Source: Isotricha intestinalis (Eukaryota; Ciliophora; Litostomatea; Vestibuliferida; Isotrichidae). Taken from it: 16,881 nt of DNA. Location of the stretch: NCBI GenBank assembly GCA_023807065.1, contig JAJJLU010000842.1:1-16881 (forward strand), given 5' to 3'. The translations under genes were made by a program, and so were the position numbers. The notes beneath the pieces are model-generated. The model was not told the origin of the DNA, did not search any database, and saw only the letters and a program-made list of their open reading frames with translations. Shown piece by piece: positions 16,279 through 16,881 of the stretch; position 1 is the stretch's first letter; each line of letters opens with the position of its first letter.

Positions 16279-16848
16279 TTTTTATTATTTTAATTATTTT
16301 TTACTTGAAATTCATTATTTTTTGTTATTTTTTTTATTAGTTTATTTAATATTTGTTTTAATTATTATAAATTAATTTAAAATGTCTTATCCAATAATTC
16401 AGTTTATGTATTTTAATTTTTTAATTTAATTAATAGATAGTGGTGATAATATATTTGGATAAATGATTATTTTTTATAAAAATAAATTAAAACGATTTGA
16501 TTTTATATTGAATTTATTCTCCTTTCAAGTAAATAATATTTATTTATAGAAACAATTTATTAAAGTATTATATAAAATTTAAAATTAAATCTGAGATTTC
16601 ATATTAATTTAATACCAATTTTGTTCTATATGGATTTGAAAATATAGAAAGATATTCAAATTTAAAATATAAGGTAGATGAATTAATATTGGTTTTATAG
16701 TAAATATTTAATATATTTTTGAAAAAATTTCCCTAACTTTTTTATTTTAGGAACATTTCAAAAAAAATTTTTGCAAAATTATTTATTTCTTAAAATACTT
16801 CTAAATAAATTGATTTGATTTATTTAAAAACCTATTCCTAATTTTTTT
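16279..16848. other. AT-rich subterminal noncoding DNA
   Basis: About 570 bases without a gene, repeat array or RNA gene. The left end holds the leader and promoter of the TPR-repeat gene. A 21-nt string at 16757-16777, ending in TTTTTGCAA, also occurs at 104-124 inside the cassette at the other end of the window. The DNA changes abruptly to G-rich repeat at 16849. Confidence 0.55.
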
Positions 16849-16881
16849 GGGGATTGGGGATTGGGGATTGGGGGATTGGGG
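16849..16881 (+). repeat. Telomere-like (GGGGATT)n at the right end
   Basis: Five G-runs of four (one of five) are separated by ATT: GGGG-ATT-GGGG-ATT-GGGG-ATT-GGGGG-ATT-GGGG. The array reaches the last base of the window. The G-rich strand runs 5'->3' toward the end, as in telomeres, and the sequence is wholly out of keeping with the surrounding DNA. Ciliate telomeres are GGGGTT or GGGGTTTT; this unit has one added A. With only 33 bases, an internal minisatellite at a broken contig end cannot be excluded. Confidence 0.7.

Overview
This is a very AT-rich piece of a protist nuclear genome, with dense genes that are mostly uninterrupted. The stop codons in use are TAA (six genes), TGA (two) and TAG (one), and tryptophan is TGG, so the standard genetic code applies. 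The gene content is eukaryotic: three Rab-type GTPases, a CEP104-like ciliary tip protein, an FHA protein, a RING/B-box/WD40 protein, a TPR protein with long C-terminal repeats, an Asn/Lys-rich protein and a broken protein kinase. The last 33 bases are (GGGGATT)n, with the G-rich strand running 5'->3' to the end. That is the right orientation for a telomere, and the unit is one base away from the ciliate GGGGTT type. My best inference is one end of a chromosome from a flagellated or ciliated protist, most plausibly a ciliate macronuclear chromosome from a lineage that keeps the standard code. The assignment is not proven.

Layout, left to right. Positions 1-894 form a cassette bounded by an 87-nt inverted repeat (86/87 identical). 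It holds a gene for an SseB N-terminal-domain protein, a bacterial-type family, with clearly higher GC and different codon choice from its neighbours. The cassette abuts and truncates a protein-kinase pseudogene (862-1832, minus). Two tandem Rab-family genes follow on the plus strand (2408-3091 and 3247-4038). Then come three minus-strand genes: CEP104-like (4239-6533), FHA (6607-6969) and RING/B-box/WD40 (7113-8975). After about 1.1 kb of noncoding DNA there is a third Rab gene (minus, 10056-10661). A 0.96-kb divergent spacer contains what may be a decayed coding fragment. Next are the Asn/Lys-rich gene (plus, 11619-13523) and, convergent with it, the TPR-repeat gene (minus, 13729-16278). About 0.57 kb of AT-rich DNA then leads to the terminal G-rich repeat.

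How the genes relate: no operon or linked pathway is evident. The Rab genes point to membrane traffic and CEP104 to a cilium or flagellum. The kinase, FHA and RING/B-box genes are signalling or scaffold types that are often expanded in protists. The observations most worth following are the inverted-repeat cassette with its foreign-looking gene, the unusual telomere-like unit and a partial internal copy of it inside the cassette, a 5'-to-3' switch from A-ending to T-ending synonymous codons in several genes, the odd C-terminus of the Rab11-like protein, and the recently amplified repeat tail of the TPR protein.
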